Notes: generated by a model from the letters alone, not told the origin. Shown: positions 36,050 through 47,995, counted from the stretch's first letter. The stretch is DNA of 64,000 nucleotides from Callorhinus ursinus (GCF_003265705.1 NW_020312903.1:23314194-23378193); one strand, 5' to 3'. Translations and numbers: made by a program.

Positions 36050-36439
36050 TGTCATTGGGGTTTTAATTTGCATTTCCCTAACGGCTATTAATGTTAAACA
36101 TCATTCTTTGTACTTATTTGCTGTCTGTGTATTCTTTTTTATGAAATGTCTCTTCATGTCTCTTGCTCATTTTCTATTTAAGTGTTGACTTTTAAGAGAT
36201 CTTTATGTATTCCAAACATTAGTGTTTGTGTTTTCATCTCTTTACAGAATCGTTTATAGAGCAAAAGTTTTTAATTTTGATGAAGTCCAGTCTGTCCATT
36301 TTTCCTTTTATAAATCAGGTTTTGGTCAGGTTTAAGAACTCTTTGTTCATCGCTAGATTTCAAAGATTTTTCAACTACTTTTTCTAAAAGTTTTGTAATT
36401 TTTTATTTGTCTGGTGGTTGGCTGGGACAGAGTGGTTGT

Positions 36440-36990
36440 CTCAAAGTTTTCTGTCTTGCTAGGCCACCGCTTTCTTGGCTCTTTGGTTAGAGAGAACAGG
36501 TGTTTGTATATTCTGTTTGTGTCTATTGATGTGTCTAGTTTGGGGGCTTCTCTAGCATCCATTCCAGGATAAACGAGAGAAAAAGGAGACCCAGGGGATT
36601 CACCATTATATCATTCCTCGGGTTCCAAGGTCCCTAGCTGGTCTGTCTCCTTCTCTCCACCTTTCAGAGTCATTTATGTTTGTGCAGAGTTTTAAGTTGT
36701 ATTTATGGCAGAAGTAGGGAAAAGTATACTTACTGCCTCTTCCCAGAAGTAGAAGTCTTATTTCTAGTCTTTTTATCTCATCTATAGAGGCAACAATCTC
36801 TACCTTACAGTAGAAAATACTAATAAGGGTATCTCAAAGTGTGCAATTAGTGTCAAATGCAGAAAAGATTGTTACAGCTTAAGGACACTTCGTGAAGCAA
36901 AAATGACTCCAGTTCCCATCCTAATAAGTAAATGCCATCACGTAAGTCCTATTAATTCTCCAAACATTATCTAATAAAGAGCTCAAAAAT
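36440..36990. other. Unique sequence, nothing recognised
   Basis: No gene or clear repeat, possibly the far end of the preceding L1. Confidence 0.35.
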
Positions 36991-37009
36991 AATTATCACG
37001 CCTTTAGCT

Positions 37010-37195
37010 TTTACCATGTGCCAGACATTATGTTGGTTGTCTTATATGCAATTAATCCTCTCAATAGCCATGCTGTAAGCATGACTGCAGCCATCAGTTT
37101 TCCCATTGAGGAAAAGTGAGGCTTAGAGACTTGAAGTAAATATGCCAGGTCTTGCATTTGAGCTGAGTCTATCTGAAACAAAATACTGAACTTTA
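37010..37195 (-). mobile_element. MIR-like remnant
   Basis: accatgtgccagacattatg, caatagccatgctgtaagc and ttttcccattgaggaaaagtg. Confidence 0.6.
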
Positions 37196-37199
37196 ACCA

Positions 37200-38355
37200 C
37201 TCTGCTGTGCAGATTCATTTTTACTTTCAAAATGAAAATAAAGGCATGTAGAAGGGACCTCTGGGTGCCATCTGCCTAGTTCAAACCAAAACTAAACTGT
37301 TGTAGACCACTGAAATATTGAAAAAATATGGGAGCACACAGTGACATTGGAATCAGACACTTTGAAGTGTGGCGATAACAAACAAGAAATGAACAAAAAT
37401 ATTGAATATAGAGGTGAAGATTGTACTCCTGACAATGTCACTTGCTTTGGTGTTCCTCAGTTTTTCTATGGGAAGATGATGTGGGGAAGGACGCACTGTT
37501 CTTTAATTGAGTGTGATGTAAGATGTGCCAGCATTATGAATCACAAGACAGATGAAATATTTTATGTGGCTTTTAAAGCTCTTGAGCCTCAGGGGAAAAT
37601 ACATTCCTAGTCAATGAAGTATGATGAGGTTGTGTATCAGTTCTACCTTTTCAAGTTATATAAAAGTACTTTTCCTTTAACAATTAAAGTTCTTTTCATT
37701 AATCAAACGCATCCCAATGATATCATCTTTGAATTCATTCTTTTTCTCTTGGAACATATGGATTCCTAGGAGTGTCTTTCTAAACAAACACCTCTCATAA
37801 TTATTTGAAGACTCAATCTGAGCTGATCTTTTCTTGTTCATATTCTATCTGCTTATCTCCTAAATTTTCTGAGTCAATGTCAGCAAATGATCTTGGTCTT
37901 TCTTCCTTGCCTTTAAATGATATCACTTATAAGAGCATCTGGTTGGAAGAGTATCTCCCTAGAGTTGAAGCCTATGACAACCGCACAATGTCAGAAGTAT
38001 ATAGGAATTTAACAAAGGAAGATGGAACATGAGCTTTCTCTTATGATATATGGCACCCCCTCTACTAGTCTGTCAACCCTTTTCTTGCCTTCACTTCATT
38101 GCAGTGATCCACATAATAGGCCTTTGTTTACCAGAAGACCAAACAGCATTTCCTTTCATTCTATTTATTTCTACATTTTTGTCACATAGAACTTTACAAC
38201 TATGACTTTATGCTACATGAAGTAATATTTCTGATGATTTTTTAAGATACTCATTTTGAAATTACAACAGGGTTCATACATTTGATTAATATCAAACTGA
38301 GTATGTCTATGGAATTTATACATTTCTACAAATTCTAATTATTTCTTAAAATATT
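37200..38355. other. Unique sequence, nothing recognised
   Basis: Open frames at 37,341-37,610 (89 codons) and 37,805-38,032 (75 codons) have no motif or family I recognise, and no splice or promoter context that supports them. Confidence 0.4.
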
Positions 38356-38360
38356 AACTA

Positions 38361-38510
38361 GGGGCAGCTGGGAGGCTCAGTTGGTTAAGCATCTGGCTCT
38401 TGGTTTCGGCTCAGTCATGATCTCAGTGTCGTGGGATTGAGCCCTGCTGCTGGAGATTCTCTCTCTCTCTTTCTCTCTCTCAAATAAATAAATAAATAAA
38501 ATCTTAAAAA
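38361..38510 (+). mobile_element. SINEC, internally shortened
   Basis: ggggcagctgggaggctcag to aataaataaataaaatctt, with the middle (gggctccctgctc region) reduced. TSD attaacta / gttaactg. Confidence 0.85.
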
Positions 38511-38669
38511 AGTTAACTGGACAATGCCTATTACAGAATATTCAAGGAAAAGTTTCTGAAATAAACATTTTAACCTCCTTTTTGAATTGGTTAATTTTAG
38601 TAAAATGAAAGAAGATATATTTGTAATATTCAACTCAATGTAGTTAATTATTTTTAATAATAATAGCTG

Positions 38670-38860
38670 CAACTTGTTAGGCACTTAGTGACTTCCTCTG
38701 TTGAAGATTTTACATAAAAATTTGATTTACTTTTCACAACAACCATATGAATTAAGTATAATCTTTTGCCCATTTTACAGATGAAAAGATGATACTTAGG
38801 AAAGGTAAGTAAATTTCCCCAAAGACAAACCCAGATCTGTTTGACCCCAAAGCCTGATAT
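38670..38860 (-). mobile_element. MIR-like remnant
   Basis: gttaggcacttagtgactt, cacaacaaccatatgaatta and cccattttacagatgaaaag. Confidence 0.65.
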
Positions 38861-38892
38861 CGTTTAGTAAATCTCTAATAAAAATAATCAAG

Positions 38893-39101
38893 AGGGGTGC
38901 CTGGGGGGCTCAGTCAGTTAAACTTCATACTCTTGATTTTGACTCAGGTCATGATCTCAGGGTTGTGAGTTGGAGCCCTGTGTTGGGCTCCACTCTGGGC
39001 TTGGAGTCTGCTTAGGATTCTTCCTCTCTCTCAGCCTCTGCCCCTTTCCCTGCTCACGTGCACTCTCCCTCTCTCACTCTCTCTCTCTAAAATAAATAAA
39101 T
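38893..39101 (+). mobile_element. SINEC (first of a tandem pair)
   Basis: aggggtgcctggggggctcag to aaaataaataaata. Directly abuts the next copy. Confidence 0.9.
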
Positions 39102-39300
39102 AGGGGCGCCTGGGTGGCTCAGTCGTTAAGCGTCTGCCTTCGGCTCAGGTCATGATCCCAGGGTCCTGGGATCGAGCGCCACATCGGGCTCCCTGCTCAG
39201 TGAGAAGCCTGCTTCTCCCTCTCCCTCTGCCTGCCACTCTGCCTACTTGTGCTCTCTCTCTGTCAAATAAATAAATAAAATTAAAAAAAATAATAAATCT
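39102..39300 (+). mobile_element. SINEC (second of a tandem pair), young type
   Basis: ggggcgcctgggtggctcag and the ctctgcctgccactctgcc module to aaataaataaaatt. The pair shares outer flanks aaaataatcaaga / aatataatcagga, suggesting the second copy entered the tail of the first. Confidence 0.92.
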
Positions 39301-39469
39301 TAAAATATAATCAGGAACTGCAAATTCTTATTTACCCTCACCTAAATGCCTGCTAACTTCAAGGTTTCCCTTCTAATTGAAGAAGACTGATAGAAATAAC
39401 ATCTTTCATTCGGTTGAAACTTTGTTCGTATTAAAGCACAGTTTCAACCTCAGGTTTATTCCATTCAAT

Positions 39470-39650
39470 CTACTCTAAAACTCAATGAAGTAAGTGTTAC
39501 TATTTTTCCCCTTTGCAGGTGAAGAAACCTAGGCAGAAGAAATTAAGTAACTTGACCAAGATCAAACAGTAAGTGATATAAGCAGGATTCAGTGAAAGGA
39601 AGTCCGACTTTGAAATTCATATCTTAAGCAGTATGCTATACAGCCCCTGG
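39470..39650 (-). mobile_element. MIR-like remnant
   Basis: ccctttgcaggtgaagaaac, agtaacttgaccaagatc and caaacagtaagtgatataag. Confidence 0.6.
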
Positions 39651-39659
39651 CTGATTCTG

Positions 39660-40480
39660 ATACTGAAAGGCCATCTTCATTTGTTGAGTTCTTCAAAATA
39701 TTAACATGGCATATCTTTTAGTTTTAGAAATACGTTCCCTCCATTTTCCCTTCCCTTTTGCTATTTGGTAGAGCCATATGAAATTGGTGATATTCAACCA
39801 TTCACAAAAATGGCGATGTCATACATACAATATATTTTTGCAATATACTTGTCTTGCTCAATACAGCTCTTTTCTTTCATCTTCCTTGACTTCTTGAATA
39901 CCCATATCTCTCCTAATGTTCAATACTTTTACAAGTCTGGAGAATAATAGAATAAGAAATTTGGGCCTCACCTTTCTTGTAATACAGGCCTATTGCCTTC
40001 TGACCTCCTACCTTTGAACATCATTTTGTACATTTATTGTAATATTTATATCGAAGAGGGATACCAGTCATGATTTTAGTGGTTTAACCTGGTGAATATG
40101 TTTTCCTGTTATTTATCCAGGATTGAAAGAAACAAGCCAAACCAAAATAAAGTTGGAAAAATTTTCAAAGTCAGTTTCTCTTTTCAACATTTTTCAATCA
40201 ACATGTATCAAGTACCTACAAGGTACTGACACTCTATATGACAGTAAGGTGTAGAAAGATAAAAAATGAAAAAAACAACAACATCATATTGGTCCTGGAA
40301 GAATTTAAAGGAGAGCCTATATACTTAACTATTAGGCTTTCCTTGGAATTTTCTGGTTTCTGACCATACGTCCTTGAGGGAGAGTTATAGAGAAAATTCT
40401 GTCAGGAGATGTTGCTTTCACACCTTATTGTTGACTAACTTTACAAATTACCAATTATGATTTTTTTTGAAATGGTGGTT
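39660..40480. other. Mostly unique; weak L2-like traces
   Basis: 40,190-40,320 has an L2-like reverse pattern (tcaagtacctacaaggtactg, ggtcctggaagaatttaaagg). Nothing else recognised. Confidence 0.35.
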
Positions 40481-40519
40481 TATAGTTCTGCAAAATAACT
40501 TTTTTTAAAAAGTTTTCTT

Positions 40520-40718
40520 TGGAGCACCTGGGTGGCTCAGTCGTTAAGCGTCTGCCTTTGGCTCAGGTCACGATCCCAGGGTCCTGGGATCAAGCCCTGC
40601 ATTGGGTTCTCTGCTCGGCGGGAAGCCTGCTTCTCCCTCTCCCACTCCCCCTGCTTGTGTTTCCTCTCTCGCTGTCTCTCTCTCTGTCAAATAAATAAAT
40701 AAAATCTTAAAAAAAAAA
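40520..40718 (+). mobile_element. SINEC, tail-to-tail with the next copy
   Basis: ggagcacctgggtggctcag to aataaataaaatctta. It sits in the tail region of the minus-strand SINEC that follows. Confidence 0.93.
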
Positions 40719-40720
40719 AA

Positions 40721-40907
40721 GATTTACTTATTTGAGAGAGAGCAAGCATGTGAGTGGAGAGAGGGGCAGAGGAAGAAAGAGAATCTCCAGTAGACTCCCC
40801 ACTGAGCACAGAACCAGACAAGGGGCTTGATCTCACGACCCTGAGATCATGACCTGAGCCGAAATCAAGAATCAGATGCTTAACCAACTGAGCCACCCAG
40901 GCACCCC
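40721..40907 (-). mobile_element. SINEC, tail-to-tail partner
   Basis: gatttacttatttgagag to ccacccaggcacccc. The outer TSD tctgcaaaataacttt (about 40,483) / tctgcaaaataatttc (40,908) encloses both SINECs. Confidence 0.93.
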
Positions 40908-41274
40908 TCTGCAAAATAATTTCTAATGATAAGCCATATGGATGAACAGATCATCAGTCTAGATTCCTTTTCTTAAATATGGAGATGGCCAACAAAAAGG
41001 CACTCCAAGTTCTGTGGTCACCTGGTTTGAGTGGCCTCACAAACATGGGTTCGGGGAGACTGAAGACACAAAGGGTCCCAAGATCGGGGTTCCATCATGC
41101 TCTTGGGACCCCAGGCAACAGCAGTGGGCTTTACATTAGGGGCTGAGGAGGGCAAGAGAGCCAAGCCTGTTCTTTGGCCTGACTCCCTCTTCAAAGCTGG
41201 AGTAATAGGTATTTCATAACTTTGAGATCTCATATTATTTAGTAAGGGTGGTTCTTTTTCAGTTTCACATCGTT

Positions 41275-42200
41275 TGCTTATTCATTTGACAAACATTTGC
41301 TAAGTGCCTGCTTGTGTGCCAGGATTAATGCTAAAGGTTAGGAAAATGGATAAAATATGGTGGTTACCCTTGAGGGGCTCATAATCCAGAAGTACAAACA
41401 GCTATAAAATATGATGATGGCTAAAGGAGGGGGCCTGTGAGCCGACTACTACAGAAGAGTAAGCACTTAGCTTCTTCAAGAATGGGCACAGAGGGAATCC
41501 GAGGGAGTACGCTGAGGAGGTGACCTTTCAGCTGATTCATGAATAAGTAGGTGTTTTCAAGGCAGAAAGGGAACAAAGGAAGCCACTACAGAAGGAGAGA
41601 ATAAAATTTGTATATCCTAGTTTGTTTGTATGTACCTGAACCTACTTGGAAAAGAGTCAGGGGACCTCCAAAGTATGTTTAGGTTATGCTAAGGTTAGAC
41701 TTTACCCTGAAGCACACTAGAGGACAATGAAGGAGTTTAATCCAATAATGTAATCATCAGATTTATGTTTTAAAATCTCATTCTGCTTTCATTGTGGAGA
41801 ATGACTTGGTGGTTAAGCAAGCCATCCAGGTTAGAAAAGATAAGAGTTTCCTCGGGGCGCCTGGGTGGCTCAGTTGGTTAAGCGACTACCTTCGGCTCAG
41901 GTCATGATCCTGGAGTCCCGGGATCGAGTCCCGCATCGGGCTCCCTGCTCAGTGGGGAGTCTGCTCCTCCCTCTGACCCTCCCCCCTCTCGTGTTCTTTC
42001 TCTCATTCTCTCTCTCAAATAAATAAAATCTTTAAAAAAAAAAAAAAAAAAGAAAAGATAAGAGTTTCCAAAATGGGAGCTAGGGCAGGAATTTAAGAGA
42101 TTTGGGAAGTGGAAACTCCAGGGAGTAGTTACTGATAGAGTGTGGGAGTTGAAAGAGAGGAGCTTACGATTACCTCCAGGTTCCTGACTGGATGGATTAT
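41275..42200 (-). mobile_element. L2 LINE remnant, interrupted by a SINEC
   Basis: tttgctaagtgcctgcttg, tacccttgaggggctcataa, ggtgacctttcagctgattc, catccaggttagaaaagata in reverse L2 order. May extend to about 42,860. Confidence 0.65.
41852..42050 (+). mobile_element. SINEC, full-length, young
   Basis: ggggcgcctgggtggctcag to aaataaataaaatcttt. Perfect 19-bp TSD agaaaagataagagtttcc at 41,833-41,851 and 42,051-42,069. Confidence 0.96.
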
Positions 42201-42488
42201 AGTAATATATTTCATTAATTCTATAAAACACACTTTTCTTTTCACATATAACATCCCTGAAATTGAAACCCATCTTATATTCCATTGTATGTCTACTTAA
42301 TGTTTTCAGTACTTTTGTTCTTACTCCACGATACCATGAATAATGGTGCATCAGCCACATGATGACATCTTAGACTTAGTATAATATGGGAAATAAGATC
42401 AGGATTACAGCAGAAAGATCAGCTTTGGGCCGGAGGGCTAGGAGGGAAAAGGTCATCACCTCTGAGAGATGACGGAGATGGTACTTTT

Positions 42489-42681
42489 TTTTAAGATTTT
42501 ATTTTTTTATTTGAGAGAGAGGGAATGAGAGAGAGAGAGCACGAGAGGGAAGAGGGTCAGAGGGAGAAGCAGACTCCCTGCCGAGCAGGGAGCCCAACAT
42601 GGGACTCGATCCCGGGACTCCAGGATCATGATCTGAGCCGAAGGCAGTCGCTTAACCGACTGAGCCACCCAGGCGCCCGAG
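42489..42681 (-). mobile_element. SINEC, full-length
   Basis: Tail ttaagattttatttttt to ccacccaggcgcccg. TSD ggagatggtactttt at 42,474-42,488 and 42,682-42,696. Confidence 0.95.
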
Positions 42682-42888
42682 GGAGATGGTACTTTTAACC
42701 ATTATGCAGTACTTTATTATTTAAAACAAAAACCACATTCCTGTTCTGCTGCACATGGGATGCTTTGTTATTCTAGGCAGGTGAAATGTTCAACTCTGGA
42801 AGCTGGACATTGAGGGATGGAGGTCAGGTGATGATGTGCAGGTTTGGAGCTCCCCTAGAAAGCTAAGTTTATGGAAGGATAGAACCAA

Positions 42889-42893
<5 letters not shown>

Positions 42894-42925
<32 letters not shown>

Positions 42926-43108
42926 GATTTTTATTTATTTGAGAGAGAGAGACACAGCGATAGAGGGAACACAAGCAGGGGGAGTGGGAGAGGGAGAAGC
43001 AGGCTTCCCGCCGAGCAGGGAGCCTGATGTGGGGCTCGATCCCAGGACCCTGGGATCACGACCTGAGCCGAAGGCAGATGCTTAATGACTGAGCCACCCA
43101 GGCACCCC
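42894..43108 (-). mobile_element. SINEC with (AT)n tail
   Basis: The A-tail has become a 28-bp (AT)n run (42,894-42,922), then attaagatttttatttatttg to ccacccaggcacccc. TSD ccaaaaaattatat / ccccaaaattatat. Confidence 0.92.
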
Positions 43109-43220
43109 CCAAAATTATATTTTTTAACTAACTTATCTTTTGTTGAATTTGGCATCCTGCATTATTAGGTATCAATTATCAACAAAAGTTCATAATATAA
43201 ATGCATATCTCTGTATTTTC

Positions 43221-43418
43221 TTTTTTTTTTTTTAAAGATTTTATTTATTTATTTGAGAGACAGAATGAGAGAGAAAGCACATGAGATGGGGGGAGGGTCA
43301 GAGGGAGAAGCAGACTCCCTGCTGAGCAGGGAGCCCGATGCGGGACTCGATCCCGGGACTCCAGGATCATGACCTGAGCCGAAGGCAGTCGCTTAACCAA
43401 CTGAGCCACCCAGGCGCC
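43221..43418 (-). mobile_element. SINEC, full-length, young
   Basis: Perfect 17-bp TSD catatctctgtattttc at 43,204-43,220 and 43,419-43,435. Confidence 0.96.
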
Positions 43419-43519
43419 CATATCTCTGTATTTTCAATCGTGTATCATTTCGGTAGTCAAAATACCTGAATTTATCCCCTGTTCGAAAAAATAAATGGGC
43501 ACAATCCTATCAGTGGAAA

Positions 43520-44140
43520 TAGCAAGTCGCTGCTCTAATGTCCTGGCCAGTCTCCATACTTTATGTCGTCCTTCCATGGTGGGTCATCACATATCTCCCA
43601 GGGTGGTCATTTGCAACTGAAATTTCATGTCATTTCCTTGCTCAAAACTCTCCAATGTTTCCCATCAGCTTTAGGATGAAATCCAGAATTACCTCAGCAT
43701 CACATGCTCTCTCATCAGGGCTCCTTACCTCACTGACTCCACCGTTGACTCTCCTTTCATACTGCCCTCTGGTAAGGGCGTGCCTTCCTGCCCTCACACG
43801 ACCCCCGAGACACTACCGATTTCTTCCCCTGCTCGGGACCTGTGTCCTCATTTGTTCTGCTTCAGCCCTCCTTTCTCTAGGTCTTCCCCTGGCCATGTCT
43901 CTTCCATAGGTCTCTGTCAAGTGTCACGGACCCAGGCAGGCATTGTCTAACCCCCCCCCCCGAAAGAGCCAGTGCCCCACACTGCCATTATCCTTCCTTC
44001 AGCCGACTTCGTTTCTCTTCCTTGCACTTACCACAACCTGTAATTACACATTTCACTGTTCACCTAAGAAAACGTGAAATATGAAAAGAAGGACTTTAGC
44101 TTGTCTGAGAATTGGGCCTGGCACACAGTAAGTGTGAAAT
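43520..44140 (+). mobile_element. L2 LINE remnant
   Basis: L2 order: ttgctcaaaactctccaatg, tttaggatgaaatccagaat, and the 3' end gggcctggcacacagtaagt-gaaataaataa. The 123-codon ORF at 43,538-43,909 lies inside it and is spurious. Confidence 0.75.
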
Positions 44141-44369
44141 AAATAAGAATTCAGGAGCCAAATGCTGTGGACCTCAATGTCAAGAGCGAATGTCACTGAG
44201 AGGAGTCTGTGCTGCTGCTCTCCGTGCCCACCACGGCCACGGCTCTCTCTCAACGCAGTAGCCAAAGATCCTTGTGCATGAATCTCTGTGCTTTATCCTA
44301 AGATTCTAAGATACTTGCCTCAACCAATTAATCCAGGGATGGGGGGGTGGGGACACAAATATCTACTGG

Positions 44370-44525
44370 CTTACTTCTCCAAAGTGTGGTCCACAGACCA
44401 GCAGCAGCACCTGCGAATTTCTTCAAAGTGCCGGTTCTCAGAGCCTATTGAATCAGAGCGTGCATTTTTAACAAGATCCCTAGGTGATTTGGATGAGCAT
44501 TGAGATTTGAGAAGCACTGATTTAT
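44370..44525 (+). mobile_element. MER20 hAT-Charlie remnant
   Basis: aagtgtggtccacagaccag, attgaatcagagcgtgc, acaagatccctaggtgattt, and terminal gatttgagaagcactg. Confidence 0.75.
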
Positions 44526-44529
44526 AGCA

Positions 44530-45690
44530 TTGTTTTTCAAACTGTGAAGTTATGAAATCAATTTAGCAAGTCACGACGAGCAAATTTTTAAATGAATAGA
44601 ACAGAATGGGATAGGATAGGCTAGGTTCAGAACAGAAAAGATCAGACTATAAAACATGCAGATAGCTTAGGTGTTATCTTAAGAAACCCTATGGGTAGAT
44701 GCACCTATGTATAAGATCACAATGTAATACATTTATTACTGTGGATTATGGTCACAATGCTTGGAAGCTGCTGATCCACAGGACAGCCAGGAACTTGAGG
44801 TAAGAATTAACCCATGGAGGAAAGTGATGCTGTATTGTGACAACCAAACCAAATAGATCCAAATAAAGTCTAGAGACTTAAAAGAAAGGGTTTGTTTTGA
44901 GAAACCTTTTCCAGACTGTCAAAATTTTCCTAGTTTCAGCTTATCACATGTAGAATAGTACATAAGTTACTCAACTCTCACTCCTACATCGCAACTTGAA
45001 AAAAAATCAGTGTCTAAAAAGACAGCAATTTGGGGTTTTGGAAATGTCCTTACCTTAACATGTGTGCTGTTAATGAATATCTGATTTACAGAGTTACAGT
45101 GGCTTTTTGGTGTTTTAAAGAAAAACACAAAATAAAATAGCAAAAGTAAATTTTAGCCATAATGATTGATAAAGTGTCAGTACAAATCTAATTGTTAGCA
45201 ATCCATAAATGTGTTTTTATAGCAATATGACATTTTCAAACTATCTACCTTCATCATCTAAAAAGCTGATGCCTATGTCAGACTCACTAAAGCCTTTCCT
45301 TTGTTCAACAGACATTGCAACATATCACTAGTATAAAACCACACAGGGTGCGCTAATTACCTAACATTCACTCATTCAGCTGATCTTTTTTAACATCTCT
45401 TATATTTAAGGCATTGTGGAGGATAAATGAAAGCCTTTGAACTATATCAAGGCAATTTTTCTAAACAGCAAACCTTGAGTATTGATAGATTAGGCAAGCA
45501 GGAGCCAATTTTTTTTTTTTTTTTTTTTTTTTACATTTGAGAGAAAAAAGAAATAGTGTCTAAATTAAGGCCAAGTTTTGGCTAATTAGAGGCTGATGAG
45601 TTGATGAGTTAGCATGCTATTGGGTTATTTGGATCTCATACTCCCTTCCTATTCTTTTTGTTTGGTAATTTTATTCTCCTCTGGTACATC
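44530..45690. other. Unique sequence with a poly-T run
   Basis: No gene recognised. A T-run of about 22 bases at 45,510-45,531. Around 45,360-45,430 there is a weak L2/MIR-like trace. Confidence 0.4.
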
Positions 45691-45712
45691 CATTAAAGAA
45701 TGAGCAATTTCA

Positions 45713-45938
45713 GGGGTGCCTGGGTGGCTCAGGTGGTTAAGCACCCAACTCTTGATTTCAGCTCAGGTCATGATCTCAAGGTCGTGAGATCAAGCCCCAC
45801 AGCCAGCTCCTCACTCAAACGGGAGGCTGCTTAAGATTCTCTCTCCCTCTCCCTCTTCCCCTTCCCCTGTGCACACGCATGGGCGCACGTGTGCCCTCTC
45901 TCCCTCTCTCTCAAATAAATAAATAAGTCTTAAAAAAA
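45713..45938 (+). mobile_element. SINEC, full-length
   Basis: ggggtgcctgggtggctcag to aaataaataagtctta. TSD aaagaatgagcaatttcag on both sides. Confidence 0.95.
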
Positions 45939-45959
45939 AAAGAATGAGCAATTTCAGTG

Positions 45960-46385
45960 CAAGACATGGAAACTTCTATCACTTAAGTTTCCTTTCGGGG
46001 CATTTTGCCTCTGCATATCACCTGTAATCCTTGAGGAGATTAATTTCAAACAACCTCATATGTGTAAAAATGTTAGCATAGTGTTAGGTTAGCAAAAAAA
46101 AAAAAAAAGGGATGAAATGAGTAATTAGCAACCATGCTGCCATGGTTTCTTACATCCTTCATTTTCCCAAATATCTTTATGATAAATCCCCAACACTAGA
46201 AAGAACCTGTACATGAGCCTCTTCATTTTCCAAAAGTTTGATCTCTGGTAAACACCCCAGATTCTGATGATTAAAAACTTCTGAATGGAGCCTTCTGCTT
46301 CTAGCTATGACAAAGACGCTTATATTGGAGTAGCATTCCCATTCCTATCAAGAATAAGTTAAGGGTCTTCTTTATCAGTGCTACT
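45960..46385. other. Unique sequence, nothing recognised
   Basis: Contains an A-run at 46,096-46,109. No gene seen. Confidence 0.4.
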
Positions 46386-46959
46386 ATTTAGCCAACATAA
46401 TTAGGTAACAGAAATGAATAAAACTAAAAATTGGAAAAAGTGAAGCAAAATCATCATTATTTGCTGATGGTATGATTTTTTACCAGAAAGCATAAGAGAA
46501 TTTAATGAAAAACTGTAAGAAACAATAAGAGAATTCAAAATCCATAAGAACATTCACAGAGCCAGTTTGCAGGAAGAAACTGGAAAAAGGCAAGATTTAC
46601 AGAGAGTATGAACAATTTGTATGAAGAAAACTAAAAGACTACTGAGGACACACACAAAAGATGTACTACAGGATATGCTATGCTCTTGTTCAGAAAATTT
46701 AGCATGACAAAGATGTCAATTCTCCCTAAATTAATCTGTAAATTCAGTGTAATCCCAATAAAAACACTGAGATGATTTATTTTGGAACTAGACAAACAGA
46801 TTCTAAAGTTCAAATGGAAAATAAACAAATAAAGAGCCTGGGAAACTCAAAAAAGAATAAGAAAAATAAGATGTTTTTTTCTATCAGATAGTACATTATA
46901 TTTTATAAGCTATAATGTTTTAAAATGTTACTAGTGCATGTAGAACAGTACTTGGTTTA

Positions 46960-47035
46960 TGTTATATATATAAGTATGTATATATATACATACATATATA
47001 TAAGTATCTATATTGTATATACATATAATATACAA
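46960..47035. repeat. TA-rich imperfect palindrome
   Basis: Alternating tatatata/tacatacata units with self-complementarity, in the L1 host. Confidence 0.8.
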
Positions 47036-47146
47036 TTGTTGATTAAATGAACAGTTAAATCAATAGATTTGTCTAGAAAACCCAAATTGGACCCAAATTC
47101 TCACTGGAATTTATCATGTGAAAAAGTGGGATTGAAAAGTCACGGA

Positions 47147-47258
47147 GGGGTGCCTGTCTGGCTCAGATGGTAGGACATGTGACTTTTGTTCTCTGGATTG
47201 TAAGTTTGAGCCCCATGTTGGGTATAGAGATTACTTAAAAAAATAAAATCTTAAAAAA
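47147..47258 (+). mobile_element. SINEC, short type
   Basis: gggtgcctgtctggctcag to gtatagagattacttaaa and tail. TSD copies gaaaagtcacgga (47,134-47,146) and aaaagtcatgga (47,259-47,270). Confidence 0.88.
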
Positions 47259-47270
47259 AAAAGTCATGGA

Positions 47271-47456
47271 GGGCTCCTGGGTGGCTCAGTTGTTAAGCGT
47301 CTGCCTTCGGCATGGGTCATGATTCCTGGGATCGAGCTCCGCTTGGGGCTCCCTGCTCAGTGGAAAGCCTGCTTCTCCCTCTCCCACTCCCCCTGCTTGT
47401 GTTCCCTCTCGCTGTGTCTCTGTCTGTCAAATAAATAACTAAAATCTTAAAAAAAA
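47271..47456 (+). mobile_element. SINEC, long type, at the same target site
   Basis: gggctcctgggtggctcag to aaataactaaaatctta. Bounded by aaaagtcatgga (47,259-47,270) and aaaagtcatgca (47,457-47,468). Confidence 0.93.
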
Positions 47457-47613
47457 AAAAGTCATGCAGAAAAGAGGAATTTATTCTATAAATGGTGTTG
47501 GGACAATCGGGTAACCAGTTGGAAAAAAAGAATAATTGGAAGCATGCCTCACACCTTACATAGAAGGAATTCTAAATGAATCAAAATATTTAAATGTTAA
47601 AAAACAAACTGTT

Positions 47614-47732
47614 GGGGCACCTGGGTGGCTCAGTTGGTTAAGGGTCTGCCTTCAGCTCAGGTCATGATCTCAGGGTCCCGGGATCTAGCCCCTCGACTCT
47701 CTCTCTCAAATAAATAAATAAAATCTTTTTAA
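47614..47732 (+). mobile_element. SINEC with internal deletion
   Basis: Normal head, then jumps from ggatctagcccct to cgactctctctctcaaat, losing about 75 bp of the middle. TSD aaacaaactgtt / aaaaaaactgtt. Confidence 0.9.
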
Positions 47733-47783
47733 AAAAACTGTTAAGGTACTAGAATAAAAACAGTAATTAAAAAAAATAATTTC

Positions 47784-47995
47784 TGGGCATCTGGGTGGTT
47801 CAGTTGGTTAAGCGACTGCCTTTGGCTCAGGTCATGATCCTGGAGTCCCGGGATCGAGTCCCACATCAAGTCTGGCATCTGGCTCCCTGCTCAGTAGGGA
47901 GTTTGCTTCTCCCTCTGGCCCTCCCCCCTCTCATGCTCTCTCTCTCTGTCATTCTCTCTCTCTCAAATAAATAAATAAAATCTTTAAAAAAATTA
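47784..47995 (+). mobile_element. SINEC
   Basis: gggcatctgggtggttcag to aataaataaaatcttt, with a small duplication around 47,860-47,885 (cccacatcaagtctggcatc). TSD unclear. Confidence 0.9.

Larger units (their letters stand above)
34380..36430 (-). mobile_element. Old L1 remnant, antisense, with nested SINECs
   Basis: Antisense L1M-like order: gtagattcacatgcagtt, aatggtaacattttgcaa, ttcactcatcataattcc, gggataaatacccaagagtg, attgctgagtcac, gggttttaatttgcatttcc. Five SINECs are inserted in it. Confidence 0.65.

Noticed and set aside
37341..38032. 89- and 75-codon ORFs as a possible small gene
   Set aside because: No known motif, no promoter or splice context, lengths within chance for this window.
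40520..40570. tRNA gene from the A-box/B-box-like sequence of SINECs
   Set aside because: The tRNA-Lys-like head belongs to the SINE, is diverged and lacks a foldable complete tRNA.
43538..43909. 123-codon ORF with signal-peptide-like start
   Set aside because: Sits inside an L2 remnant; hydrophobicity follows from T-rich sequence.
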